Positions 1 to 6,622 of a stretch of DNA of 7,746 bases are shown piece by piece. The translations under genes were made by a program, and so were the position numbers. This DNA comes from Victivallales bacterium (GTDB taxonomy: Bacteria > Verrucomicrobiota > Lentisphaeria > Victivallales > SZUA-371): positions 1 to 7,746 of the forward strand of contig JAQUZV010000096.1 in assembly GCA_028691155.1 (NCBI GenBank), written 5' to 3'. The first letter of the stretch is position 1. Each line of letters begins with the position of its first letter. The notes beneath the pieces are model-generated. The model did not search any database. It saw only the letters and a list, made by a program, of their open reading frames with translations, and was not told the DNA's origin.

Positions 1-548
1 ACCAGCGCATAGTATTTCTTACTGATGGCATCGGTCTGGAACAAGGCGCTCATTCGGGCGGCGAAAGCGGCGCTTTTGCCCAGCAGCAACAGCCCCGAGG
101 TTTCGCGGTCGAGACGGTTTATGAGGTAGACTTTGCCATAGCGTCGGGTCATGTCATACCACAACGTATGACGGAAAAACGGTCCGGCGGGATGGCAGGG
201 CAGGTTGCCGCTTTTGGCTACGGCGTAAAGATATTCGTCCTCATAAATGATTTCATAGCTCAGCGTTACCGGCGGCTCGGCACGTTCGGGACGGAAGATG
301 ACGGTTTCGCCGGCCTGGAGAATCCGGGCGCAACGGCTGCGGGTGTTGTTCAGCAGGATGCGGCCGGAACGAATGGCTTCCTGCCAGCGGCGGCGGGAAT
401 GATAGGTGAAACGGCGGCTGAGCCAGAGGTCCAGACGTTGTCCGGCCTCTTCCGGCGCGATGGTCGAGGCAATGATTCGTGCGTCCGGCGCGTGGTCCGA
501 TGCGGCGTCGCCGCTATCCGGCGCCGGAACTTGGTTGCAACTACTCAT
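1..548 (-). CDS. RluA-family RNA pseudouridine synthase, N-terminal part (runs off left edge)
   Basis: This partial gene encodes an enzyme that isomerises uridine to pseudouridine in rRNA or tRNA; the target site cannot be told. About 182 residues are visible. After a loosely conserved, probably disordered first 30 residues, an S4-type RNA-binding segment covers about residues 36-85 (QRLDLWLSRR, then the SGRILLNN turn). The catalytic domain begins near residue 98 (YEIIYEDEYLYAVAKSGNLP). The family signature is NRLDRETSGLLLLGKS at residues 144-159, with Asp147 as the expected catalytic aspartate; the position before the Arg is Asn, where many members have His. The sequence is still open at base 1, and roughly the last third of a typical RluA protein is missing. 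The ATG at 548-546 overlaps the kinase stop (ATGAGTAG) and has no clear Shine-Dalgarno sequence, so translation is probably coupled to the kinase. Family assignment is firm; RluA, RluC or RluD specificity is not resolved. Confidence 0.9.
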   Translation of the reverse strand, partial: MSSCNQVPAPDSGDAASDHAPDARIIASTIAPEEAGQRLDLWLSRRFTYHSRRRWQEAIRSGRILLNNTRSRCARILQAGETVIFRPERAEPPVTLSYEIIYEDEYLYAVAKSGNLPCHPAGPFFRHTLWYDMTRRYGKVYLINRLDRETSGLLLLGKSAAFAARMSALFQTDAISKKYYAL

Positions 549-2865
549 TCGGTTTGGTCAGATAGATCAGGTTGTTGATGTCGGAGGGCGGGGTAAACAT
601 ATTGGGCTGCAGCGGGGTGATGCGGGGAATGAGGTTTTGCGGCAGATCCTGCAGCCGTTCGGAATCGATGGTCTGGACAAAGTACCAGCCGAGGCTGGAG
701 ACCGGACTGTAGGAAATCATGGTCGGGCGTCCGGCCACGATGAATTCCTGCTGCCGGTTCTGGTTGGCGATCATTTGGTTGAGTTCGTTGAACAGCGGAA
801 ACGGCCGCAATTGCCGGAGTTTGGGCGAAGCGCCGGTCATGACGAGGTGATGGTCGCCTGTCGTGGAAGACACCACGATGCGGCCATAACGGTCCAGCAG
901 ATATTTGCGCAGACCGACGATTTCCGGCGTCGCGGTCTGCATTAGATTGCGGGAGATGTATTCCAGACTGACGTCAAGTCCGGCGACGCCCAGCGGTTGG
1001 CCGGACGGGCTGAGCAACGGGGCCGCACAGGGTAGAATATAGCTGCCGTGGTTGTCGATGTAAGGCATGCCCCAGATCAGATGGCGTTGCGCGACGGCTT
1101 CCTGATACCAGCTCCAGTTCCGGAAATCCTGTTTCCCGCCCTGGTCGCCGGTACCGGGAAAAGAGACCATGATGCCATCGGTGAGCAGGGCGAAAAAGCG
1201 CCGGGCGGGCAATCCGTTGGACAGCATCTGGCGGATCAGGGCCGGCCGGTTTTGCGTGGTTATCTGGACGGACGGATCGCTTTGCAGCAACAATTCCAGC
1301 GCCAGGTGGCGCAACGGATAAATCTTCCGTACCGCTGTTTCCACTTCCGCTTCCGGCAGCGGATCGGCCACGGAATATACGGGGTATTCGAGACTGACGC
1401 GGCTGCGATAAACCGGCGAATAGCGCAAATTGGCGGGCGCACCGGTCGCCGTGGCAAATGCGGCGGCATTGTAGATGGGGCCGGTATAACGGTGTTCCAA
1501 TTGATTGTTGAGCAGAAAACTCAGATTGATGGCGAAAGCGTTCAGCTGGTTCTGGAGTTGTAGAAAACATTTGTCGATCATGGCGCCGTGCTGGTCGGTG
1601 TTGAACTGAAGATTGATGCGTTGCAGCACTTTGCCGCCGGCTTCGCGGGTAATCAGGTTTTCACGATAAAGCGAATAGGCCACGACTCCGGTGCAGGCGA
1701 GCAGAAAGAGGCCGAACAGGGCAAAGGTTTTGAGCCGGTGGTGATACATGAGCCGCAGCAGTTTCATGATCAGGTTATCCGGTTTGGCGGAGATTTCTTC
1801 ATGGAACATATAGCGGCGAACGTCTTCGGCCAGCGACCGGACGTCGGGGTAGCGATGTTCCGGGTCGACTTCGATGGCTTTGTAGATAATGGCCTTCAAC
1901 GGGGCCTGAATATTCAGTTCGGGGATATAATGGCGCACCGGTTCGAAAATGCCGCTGCGGATCTTGGCGGTGATTTCGCGGATATTGTCGCCGTCCACGC
2001 CGCGTCGCAGGGTGGCCAGTTCGAAAAGGATCATGCCCAGGGAAAAGACGTCGCCGGAGCGATCGACCACTCCGGTATTCAACATTTCCGGCGCTAGATA
2101 GCCGGGAGTGCCTTCCACCGAACCTTTACGGGAGGTGCCGGGTGCGGCGGCGGTGCCCCAGTCCATGACGTAAACTTCGCCATAGGCGCCGAGCATAATG
2201 TTCTCCGGTTTCAGATCGCCGTGGACCACTTCGCGGCTGTGGCTGTATTCGATGGACTGGCAGACCCGGAGGAAAAATTCCAGTCGGGTCCGCAGAAATT
2301 CGCGTTCCATGTTCTGGGTGATCCGGTTGAGATTGTATTTTACTTTCAGCCGGGTCAGGAACTCTTTCATGGTGATGCCGTCGATATACTTCATGGCCAG
2401 ATGCAGCCCGTGATCGTCGTCGGTGTCGAGACTGTACAACGGCACGATGGTAGGGTGGTCGAGCTGGGCGCTGAGCTTGGCTTCGGCAATGAATTTCTCC
2501 ACCGAGGCCTTGTCGTCGACATATTCCTTGCGCAGGGACTTGATGATGACCGTACGTTCCAGGGCGCGGTCCTTGGCCCGGAAAATCTTCCCGAAACCGC
2601 CTTCGGCAAAAAGATTCAAAAATTTATAACGCCGGTTGACGTTGTTGAGCTGAGCCCGCAGTTCCGGCGTGTCGGAAGAACGGAACTGCAACTTTTCTCC
2701 GGCGGTGCCCACTTCGCCCATGAGCGCGTCGGGGGTCATCTCCGGACTGGATTTCTGCTCCCATTTGACGTCGAGTTCATGCTGCTCCGTGATGGTGATT
2801 TTCCGGGTGACGTCCGGTCCTCCCTGGAGAACCTCGGTCATGATTTTCTGGGTCATATTGTCCAT
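541..2865 (-). CDS. Transmembrane Ser/Thr protein kinase with C-terminal extracytoplasmic Cache-like sensor
   Basis: This is a Hanks-type protein kinase predicted to phosphorylate Ser/Thr on cytoplasmic targets in response to an external ligand. Using the start at 2865 (774 residues), the glycine-rich loop EGGFG is at 88-92, the ATP-binding Lys at 109 (TVIIK), the helix-C Glu at 128, the catalytic loop HGDLKPEN at 215-222, DWG at 235-237, APE at 258-260 and the subdomain XI Arg at 338. One membrane segment (about 379-400, FALFGLFLLACTGVVAYSLY) follows a basic stretch. The remaining ~370 residues have a double-Cache look: FRNWSWYQEA (581-590), PYID (601-604), GVAGLDVSLEYISR (626-639) and a second lobe with YLLDRYGRIVVSS. 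No second membrane helix is seen, so the sensor lies outside and the kinase inside. An in-frame ATG at 2943 would add 26 residues. I prefer 2865 because the extension uses atypical codons (ATA, TTA, AGG) and contains a promoter-like sequence; no good Shine-Dalgarno supports either start. Confidence 0.9.
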   Translation of the reverse strand: MDNMTQKIMTEVLQGGPDVTRKITITEQHELDVKWEQKSSPEMTPDALMGEVGTAGEKLQFRSSDTPELRAQLNNVNRRYKFLNLFAEGGFGKIFRAKDRALERTVIIKSLRKEYVDDKASVEKFIAEAKLSAQLDHPTIVPLYSLDTDDDHGLHLAMKYIDGITMKEFLTRLKVKYNLNRITQNMEREFLRTRLEFFLRVCQSIEYSHSREVVHGDLKPENIMLGAYGEVYVMDWGTAAAPGTSRKGSVEGTPGYLAPEMLNTGVVDRSGDVFSLGMILFELATLRRGVDGDNIREITAKIRSGIFEPVRHYIPELNIQAPLKAIIYKAIEVDPEHRYPDVRSLAEDVRRYMFHEEISAKPDNLIMKLLRLMYHHRLKTFALFGLFLLACTGVVAYSLYRENLITREAGGKVLQRINLQFNTDQHGAMIDKCFLQLQNQLNAFAINLSFLLNNQLEHRYTGPIYNAAAFATATGAPANLRYSPVYRSRVSLEYPVYSVADPLPEAEVETAVRKIYPLRHLALELLLQSDPSVQITTQNRPALIRQMLSNGLPARRFFALLTDGIMVSFPGTGDQGGKQDFRNWSWYQEAVAQRHLIWGMPYIDNHGSYILPCAAPLLSPSGQPLGVAGLDVSLEYISRNLMQTATPEIVGLRKYLLDRYGRIVVSSTTGDHHLVMTGASPKLRQLRPFPLFNELNQMIANQNRQQEFIVAGRPTMISYSPVSSLGWYFVQTIDSERLQDLPQNLIPRITPLQPNMFTPPSDINNLIYLTKPNE

Positions 2866-2902
2866 GGCTTGGTACCCGCTGCTTTTTATCCCTTCTTTGT
2901 AT

Positions 2903-2931
2903 AATATATCCCTCCAAATCCGGCTTGCCAG
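2903..2931 (-). promoter_or_regulatory. Candidate sigma70-type promoter of the kinase unit
   Basis: On the minus strand, CTGGCA (2931-2926; 4 of 6 matches to TTGACA) is separated by 17 bases from TATATT (2908-2903; 5 of 6 matches to TATAAT). Transcription would begin near 2896, about 30 bases before the ATG at 2865 and downstream of the ATG at 2943, which supports the shorter kinase. The assignment is by eye only, and sigma-factor preferences of this organism are unknown. Confidence 0.4.
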
Positions 2932-2948
2932 AACTTTTGGCATCAGTA

Positions 2949-2965
2949 CGGCAAATTTATTGCCG
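2949..2965. repeat. Inverted repeat upstream of the kinase promoter
   Basis: The sequence CGGCAA-ATTTA-TTGCCG has perfect 6-bp arms around a 5-base AT centre. It lies 17 bases upstream of the candidate kinase -35 element, a position suitable for an activator or repressor site. There is no T-run on either side to suggest a terminator. Function is inferred from position only. Confidence 0.35.
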
Positions 2966-3270
2966 CGGCGGTTTTCCGACGCGGCCGGAAGCGCGGTCGA
3001 TGCCGTCGGATTATGCGGCGGCAGACAAACATGGCTTGCTGAATGGACGGTAAGGGATAAAATGATTTATTATCAAAAAAAGACAGTAATTAAAGGTGTT
3101 TTCATGCCCGTTTTTTCATGCTTTTCCCCAAGACCATCCGGGGAAAATATCTATTCTTCCGTGCTACGATTCCTTTTTGAGCGTCGGCTTCGTTGTCGGC
3201 AACTCGCGCCATCTCGAAATGAAACCGTTCCGCAAGCCCTGAATAAATGACGGTGAATCGCTTTTTCGCG

Positions 3271-3298
3271 TTGACAATCGATTTTGCCGGGCTAATTT
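3271..3298 (+). promoter_or_regulatory. Candidate sigma70-type promoter of the LacI-GH3 unit
   Basis: A perfect TTGACA (3271-3276) is followed after 16 bases by TAATTT (3293-3298), a 3 of 6 match to TATAAT; other registers in the AT-rich stretch 3294-3301 are possible. Transcription would begin near 3305, giving a leader of about 120 bases before the regulator ATG at 3427. The palindromic octamer AATCGATT (3276-3283) sits in the spacer, directly after the -35 box. The -35 match is strong and the -10 match weak. Confidence 0.45.
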
Positions 3299-3308
3299 AT
3301 CTTTTCAT

Positions 3309-3322
3309 TGGGACCGGTCCCA
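3309..3322. promoter_or_regulatory. Candidate LacI-family operator (perfect 14-bp palindrome)
   Basis: TGGGACCGGTCCCA is a perfect palindrome with a central CpG. LacI-family repressors typically bind dyads with a central CG step, where the hinge-helix leucine intercalates; the encoded regulator has that leucine (Leu59, in AARTLSR). The site begins about 4 bases after the predicted transcription start, the classic position for blocking RNA polymerase, so autoregulation of the regulator-hydrolase unit is the simplest reading. No second perfect copy was found in the window. Binding by this regulator is inferred. Confidence 0.5.
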
Positions 3323-3426
3323 CTTACTGCTTGACGGTATGTGCCCGACCGGAAGCGTACCGGAAAGGCGTGCCATTTCAGCCTGACCGGCGATATGGTG
3401 GTAAAACTAACCTTCGGGATGAGGAT

Positions 3427-4431
3427 ATGACCGGAAAGCGAGCCATGACTTTGTATGAGATTGCCGCATTGGCGGGAACCTCGAAAAGCACCGTCAGCCG
3501 GGTTCTGAACGGCGGCGACAAGGTTTCGGCTCCGGTCCGCGACCGGGTGGCGGCGGTGATCGAACAGCATCATTTCATGCCCAGCATTGCGGCGCGCACG
3601 TTGAGCCGGGGGCGGAAGAATCTGATTGCGGTGATTGCCGGCGGCATCGGCGACGGTTATTTTGCCCGGGTGATCCGGGGGATCGACATCGAGGCGGAGA
3701 ATCGTAACAATCATCTGCTGTGCAGCTTCGGTCGGGACGACGAGGCCTTTTTGTCTCTGTGGCAGAGCATGGCGCAGCAACATCCGGTGGACGGCATTGT
3801 CCTGGTGGCGCCGCCGCGCCGGGTGCTTGACGCCGGATGCCGTTGTCGAGTGCCGGTGGTGTTGTGTTCGGCGCGGCCGGAACCCGGCGGCGGCTGGGAA
3901 CGGGCGGGGACGGTGACGGCGGACAATGTTGCCGGATTCATGTACCTGTTGGCTTATCTGTACCGGCACGGACAACGCGATTTGGTTCATGTGGCCGGTC
4001 CCGACGGCGATTATGATGCGGGAGCGCGACGACAGGCGTTCGAACAATTTGTGACGGCGCATCCGGATTGCCGCGGCCGGGTGCTGGTGGCGGGCAAATC
4101 CCGAGCTGCCGGGGAGCGGGCCATGACGGCGTTTTTGCAATCTCGGCCGGTGCCGGAGGCGCTGGTCTGTTATAATGACGCGACGGCCGTGGGGGTGCGC
4201 GAAGCGATTCGGAGCTTTGGTTGCGAGACCTTGCCGGTGATCACCGGTTGCGACGGCAGCGCCATGGCGGAAATATTGCATTTCCCCACGCTGGAAATGC
4301 CATGCGAAGAGATTGGACGGGAGGCCGCGGTTATGCTTTTCGACCGGATTGCGGGAACGGCGACGGAGCCGGAGCATCGCCGGTTGCCGATGCCGTTGCA
4401 ATGCAACGGTTTTGAATTTTCTGTAAATTGA
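3427..4431 (+). CDS. LacI-family transcriptional regulator
   Basis: This 334-residue protein is a sugar-responsive DNA-binding regulator. The N-terminal helix-turn-helix is at about residues 8-30 (TLYEIAALAGTSKSTVSRVL), followed by the hinge helix PSIAARTLSRGR at 52-63 with the intercalating Leu59. The rest is a periplasmic-binding-protein-like effector domain starting at LIAVIAGG (66-73), with the family-typical NDATAVGVREAI (250-261) and the GCDGSAMAEILHFPTLE stretch (274-290). Total length is normal for the family. The frame is open back to 3247, but the family N-terminus and the promoter at 3271-3298 argue for the ATG at 3427; a second ATG at 3445 (MTLYEIA) is an equally conventional start and has GGAAAG upstream. 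It sits 17 bases before the glycoside hydrolase and is probably co-transcribed with it. The ligand is not known; a glycoside or oligosaccharide handled by the neighbour is the best guess. Confidence 0.93.
   Translation: MTGKRAMTLYEIAALAGTSKSTVSRVLNGGDKVSAPVRDRVAAVIEQHHFMPSIAARTLSRGRKNLIAVIAGGIGDGYFARVIRGIDIEAENRNNHLLCSFGRDDEAFLSLWQSMAQQHPVDGIVLVAPPRRVLDAGCRCRVPVVLCSARPEPGGGWERAGTVTADNVAGFMYLLAYLYRHGQRDLVHVAGPDGDYDAGARRQAFEQFVTAHPDCRGRVLVAGKSRAAGERAMTAFLQSRPVPEALVCYNDATAVGVREAIRSFGCETLPVITGCDGSAMAEILHFPTLEMPCEEIGREAAVMLFDRIAGTATEPEHRRLPMPLQCNGFEFSVN
4393..4409. repeat. 17-bp dyad at the lacI-GH3 junction (operator or attenuator candidate)
   Basis: CCGTTGCA-A-TGCAACGG has perfect 8-bp arms around one base and lies inside the last codons of the regulator, 39 bases before the GH3 start. 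As RNA it can fold into a 6-bp stem (CCGTTG/CAACGG) with a 5-base loop, directly followed by TTTTGAATTTT. This could act as a weak terminator or attenuator, or as DNA it could be a second regulator-binding site. No experiment or comparison was possible here. Confidence 0.35.
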
Positions 4432-4436
4432 GCATG

Positions 4437-4441
4437 AGGAG
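4437..4441 (+). promoter_or_regulatory. Ribosome binding site deciding the GH3 start
   Basis: AGGAG at 4437-4441 stands 7 bases before the ATG at 4449. The frame is also open from a TTG at 4428 and ATGs at 4434 and 4443, but these lie before, across or one base after this site, so 4449 is the supported start. Confidence 0.75.
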
Positions 4442-4448
4442 AATGAAC

Positions 4449-6605
4449 ATGACAGTGGAAGCAATTTATCGTGATCCGGCGCAGCCGGTCGAAGCAAGAG
4501 TGGCGGATTTGTTGTCCCGCATGACTCTGGAAGAAAAAGTCGGACAATTGACCCAGCTTGACGGTCGCGTCGAACTGGAAGCAAACTTTCGGGAAAAACA
4601 TCCCGGTTCGTTTCTGCATGTTATGGGCGAAAGCGCCCGCATTGCCACCGAACTGGCCCGCGGCAGCCGACTCGGCATTCCGCTGCTGCTCGGTATCGAT
4701 GCCATTCACGGCCATTCTTTCTGGAATGGGGCCACGATTTTCCCCACCCAACTGGCCATGGCCTGTTCCTGGGACGAAACGTTGATCGAAACCATGGCCG
4801 GGGTTACCGCCCGCGAAATGCGTCACACCGGGGTGGCCTGGACCTTTTCTCCCGTGTTGTGCCTGACGCGCGATCTGCGTTGGGGCCGGGTCGGGGAAAC
4901 GTTCGGTGAAGACCCGCTGCTGATCGGTCGTTTTGCCGCGGCCATGATTCATGGCTACCAGGGTGACAACCTGGCCGATCCCGATCATGTGCTGGCCTGC
5001 GCCAAGCATTACGCCGGGTACTCCGAAACCCAGGGGGGCCGCGATGCCTCCGAGGCCGATATTTCCCGTCGCAAGCTGCGTTCTTATTTCCTGCCGCCGT
5101 TCCGACAGGCGGTGGCGGCCGGCGTCGGTTCGTTCATGACCGGCTATCAGTCGATGGAGGGGTTGCCGTCCACTGCCAACCGCTGGCTGCTGCGGGAAGT
5201 GCTCAAAGAAGAGTGGGGCTTCGACGGTATTCTGGTCACCGACTGGAACAATGTCGGTTCGATGGTGGAGACGCAGCGGATCTGCCCCGATTACAAGACG
5301 GCGGCGGCGCTGGCGGTACAGTCGGGCAACGACCTGATGATGTCCACTCCCAAGTTCTGGCAGGGCTGTATCGATGCGGTACGGGAAGGCTTGCTGGATG
5401 AAACATTGGTGGATGAAGCGGTCAAGCGGGTCCTGCGGATCAAATTCCGCCTCGGACTGTTCGAGGATGATCGTTGCGCCGATCCGGGCCATACCCCGGC
5501 GGTGGGGTGTGCGGCGCACCGTGCGGTGGCGTTGACGGCGGCCCGCGAGACGGCGGTGTTGCTGCAAAATAACGGTCTGTTGCCGCTGACGGCGCAGAAT
5601 CTGAAGAAAATTGCCGTGGTTGGTCCGAATGCCGATCATCCCGTCGCCCAGCTCGGCGACTGGTCCCTCGGCACCGGGCAGACCGGCAATGGCCTTCATC
5701 CCCGCGAACTCATCACCACCGTGCTGGACGGTATGCGGCAACGCTTTGCCGGGGAAGTGCTCTATGCTCCCGGCTGTGCGCTCGAGGACGGCGACGCCCC
5801 GACCGATCTGGAGGCCGCAGTGGCAGCGGCCCGGGAGGCCGACGTGACCGTGGCGGTGGTGGGCGACCGGCCGCCGTTCTGGGGTGAATGGCACAGTACT
5901 GCTACCTTGGAACTGGTGGGGGAACAGAATGAATTGTTGCGGCGGCTTCGGGCTCTCGGCAAGCCTTTGATCGTGGTATTGGTGCACAGCAAACCGCAGG
6001 TGTTGCCGGTAGCGGTGCAGGAGGCCGATGCAATTGTCGAACAATTCAGCCCAGGCATGTTGGGCGGGCAGGCGCTGGCGGAACTTTTGTTCGGCGACTT
6101 CAATCCGTCGGGACGTTTGACCATCTCGGTGCCGTACCATGTCGGGCAGCAGCCGATCTATTATTCCCAAGTGCGCGGTCAGCATGGCGACCGCTATGCG
6201 GACCTGACCCAGCAGCCGCTTTTTGCCTTCGGCGAGGGGCTTTCCTACACCACGTTCGAATATGCCGACGCCCGGCTGGATCGGGACGTTTACGGACCGG
6301 ATGACACTATTCACATCTCCGTGGACGTGACCAATACCGGGACTCGCGACGGGGTGGAAGTGGTACAGTTCTACCTGCGCGATCTGGTCACTTCCGCCAC
6401 CTGGGTGGATTTCGAACTCAAGGAGTTTGCCCGTGTGGCGGTTAAAGCCGGGGCTACGGTGAGGGTGACGGCGGCGATTCCGGCCGCGGCATGTACCATG
6501 GTGAACGCCGCCGGGGAACGGGTGGTCGAACCGGGCGACTTCGAACTGTTGGTCGGTCGTTCCTCGCGCGATTTCCGCCAGACGTTGCCGTTTGCCATCA
6601 AATAA
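4449..6605 (+). CDS. Glycoside hydrolase family 3 (beta-glucosidase/beta-xylosidase type)
   Basis: This 718-residue retaining glycosidase removes terminal non-reducing sugars, most likely beta-linked glucose or xylose; substrate cannot be fixed from sequence. The N-terminal (beta/alpha)8 domain starts with RVADLLSRMTLEEKVGQLTQ (17-36) and includes LLLGIDAIHGHSFW (79-92), RWGRVGETFGEDP (144-156) and KHYAGYS (186-192). The expected nucleophile is Asp265 in GILVTDWNNVG. The second alpha/beta sandwich domain starts near AARETAVLLQNNGLLPL (364-380), and Glu480 in FWGEWHSTATLEL is the expected acid/base. A C-terminal fibronectin-III-like domain covers about 600-705 (VTNTGTRDGVEVVQFYL at 627-643). 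Length and domain order are complete for the family. There is no signal peptide, so it probably acts in the cytoplasm on imported sugars. Its position 17 bases after the LacI gene implies shared transcription and regulation. Confidence 0.95.
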   Translation: MTVEAIYRDPAQPVEARVADLLSRMTLEEKVGQLTQLDGRVELEANFREKHPGSFLHVMGESARIATELARGSRLGIPLLLGIDAIHGHSFWNGATIFPTQLAMACSWDETLIETMAGVTAREMRHTGVAWTFSPVLCLTRDLRWGRVGETFGEDPLLIGRFAAAMIHGYQGDNLADPDHVLACAKHYAGYSETQGGRDASEADISRRKLRSYFLPPFRQAVAAGVGSFMTGYQSMEGLPSTANRWLLREVLKEEWGFDGILVTDWNNVGSMVETQRICPDYKTAAALAVQSGNDLMMSTPKFWQGCIDAVREGLLDETLVDEAVKRVLRIKFRLGLFEDDRCADPGHTPAVGCAAHRAVALTAARETAVLLQNNGLLPLTAQNLKKIAVVGPNADHPVAQLGDWSLGTGQTGNGLHPRELITTVLDGMRQRFAGEVLYAPGCALEDGDAPTDLEAAVAAAREADVTVAVVGDRPPFWGEWHSTATLELVGEQNELLRRLRALGKPLIVVLVHSKPQVLPVAVQEADAIVEQFSPGMLGGQALAELLFGDFNPSGRLTISVPYHVGQQPIYYSQVRGQHGDRYADLTQQPLFAFGEGLSYTTFEYADARLDRDVYGPDDTIHISVDVTNTGTRDGVEVVQFYLRDLVTSATWVDFELKEFARVAVKAGATVRVTAAIPAAACTMVNAAGERVVEPGDFELLVGRSSRDFRQTLPFAIK

Positions 6606-6622
6606 CGCCGTAACTGTCAATG

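Larger units (their letters stand above)
2866..3426. other. Divergent intergenic region between kinase and LacI regulator
   Basis: This 561-base stretch separates the minus-strand kinase from the plus-strand regulator and is locally AT-rich (about 3056-3120), unlike the coding flanks. It contains the candidate kinase promoter (2903-2931), an inverted repeat (2949-2965), a weak plus-strand promoter-like pair (TTGCTG at 3036-3041, 16-base gap, TAAAAT at 3058-3063), a repeated TTTTCATGC (3099-3107 and 3113-3121), a better plus-strand promoter (TTGACA at 3271), a perfect 14-bp palindrome (3309-3322) and a leader of roughly 120 bases ahead of the regulator. A 48-codon open frame (3104-3250) with a plausible ribosome site also lies here but is not called as a gene. 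No RNA gene or mobile element was recognised. Confidence 0.7.

Noticed and set aside
2221..2904. 227-codon and other plus-strand frames opposite the kinase
   Set aside because: They are antisense to conserved kinase subdomains and show no family resemblance.
2912..2933. Possible sigma54 promoter (TGGCAAG) upstream of the kinase
   Set aside because: The required GC at the -12 position with correct spacing is missing; a sigma70-like reading fits better.
3056..3080. GATAA...TTATC pairing followed by an A-run, as a possible terminator
   Set aside because: The stem is only 5 AT-rich base pairs, and the T-run on the minus strand precedes the stem instead of following it.
3339..3386. 15-codon upstream ORF in the regulator leader
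   Set aside because: There is no Shine-Dalgarno sequence before its ATG, and such short frames are expected by chance.
3247..3426. 60-residue N-terminal extension of the LacI regulator
   Set aside because: The extension contains the promoter-like and palindromic sequences, has no ribosome site at 3247, and precedes the standard LacI-family N-terminus.
3292..4584. 430-codon open frame antisense to the LacI gene
   Set aside because: Its product is Arg/His/Pro-rich with no recognisable family, and the opposite strand is a clear LacI regulator, so it is a shadow frame of GC-rich coding DNA.
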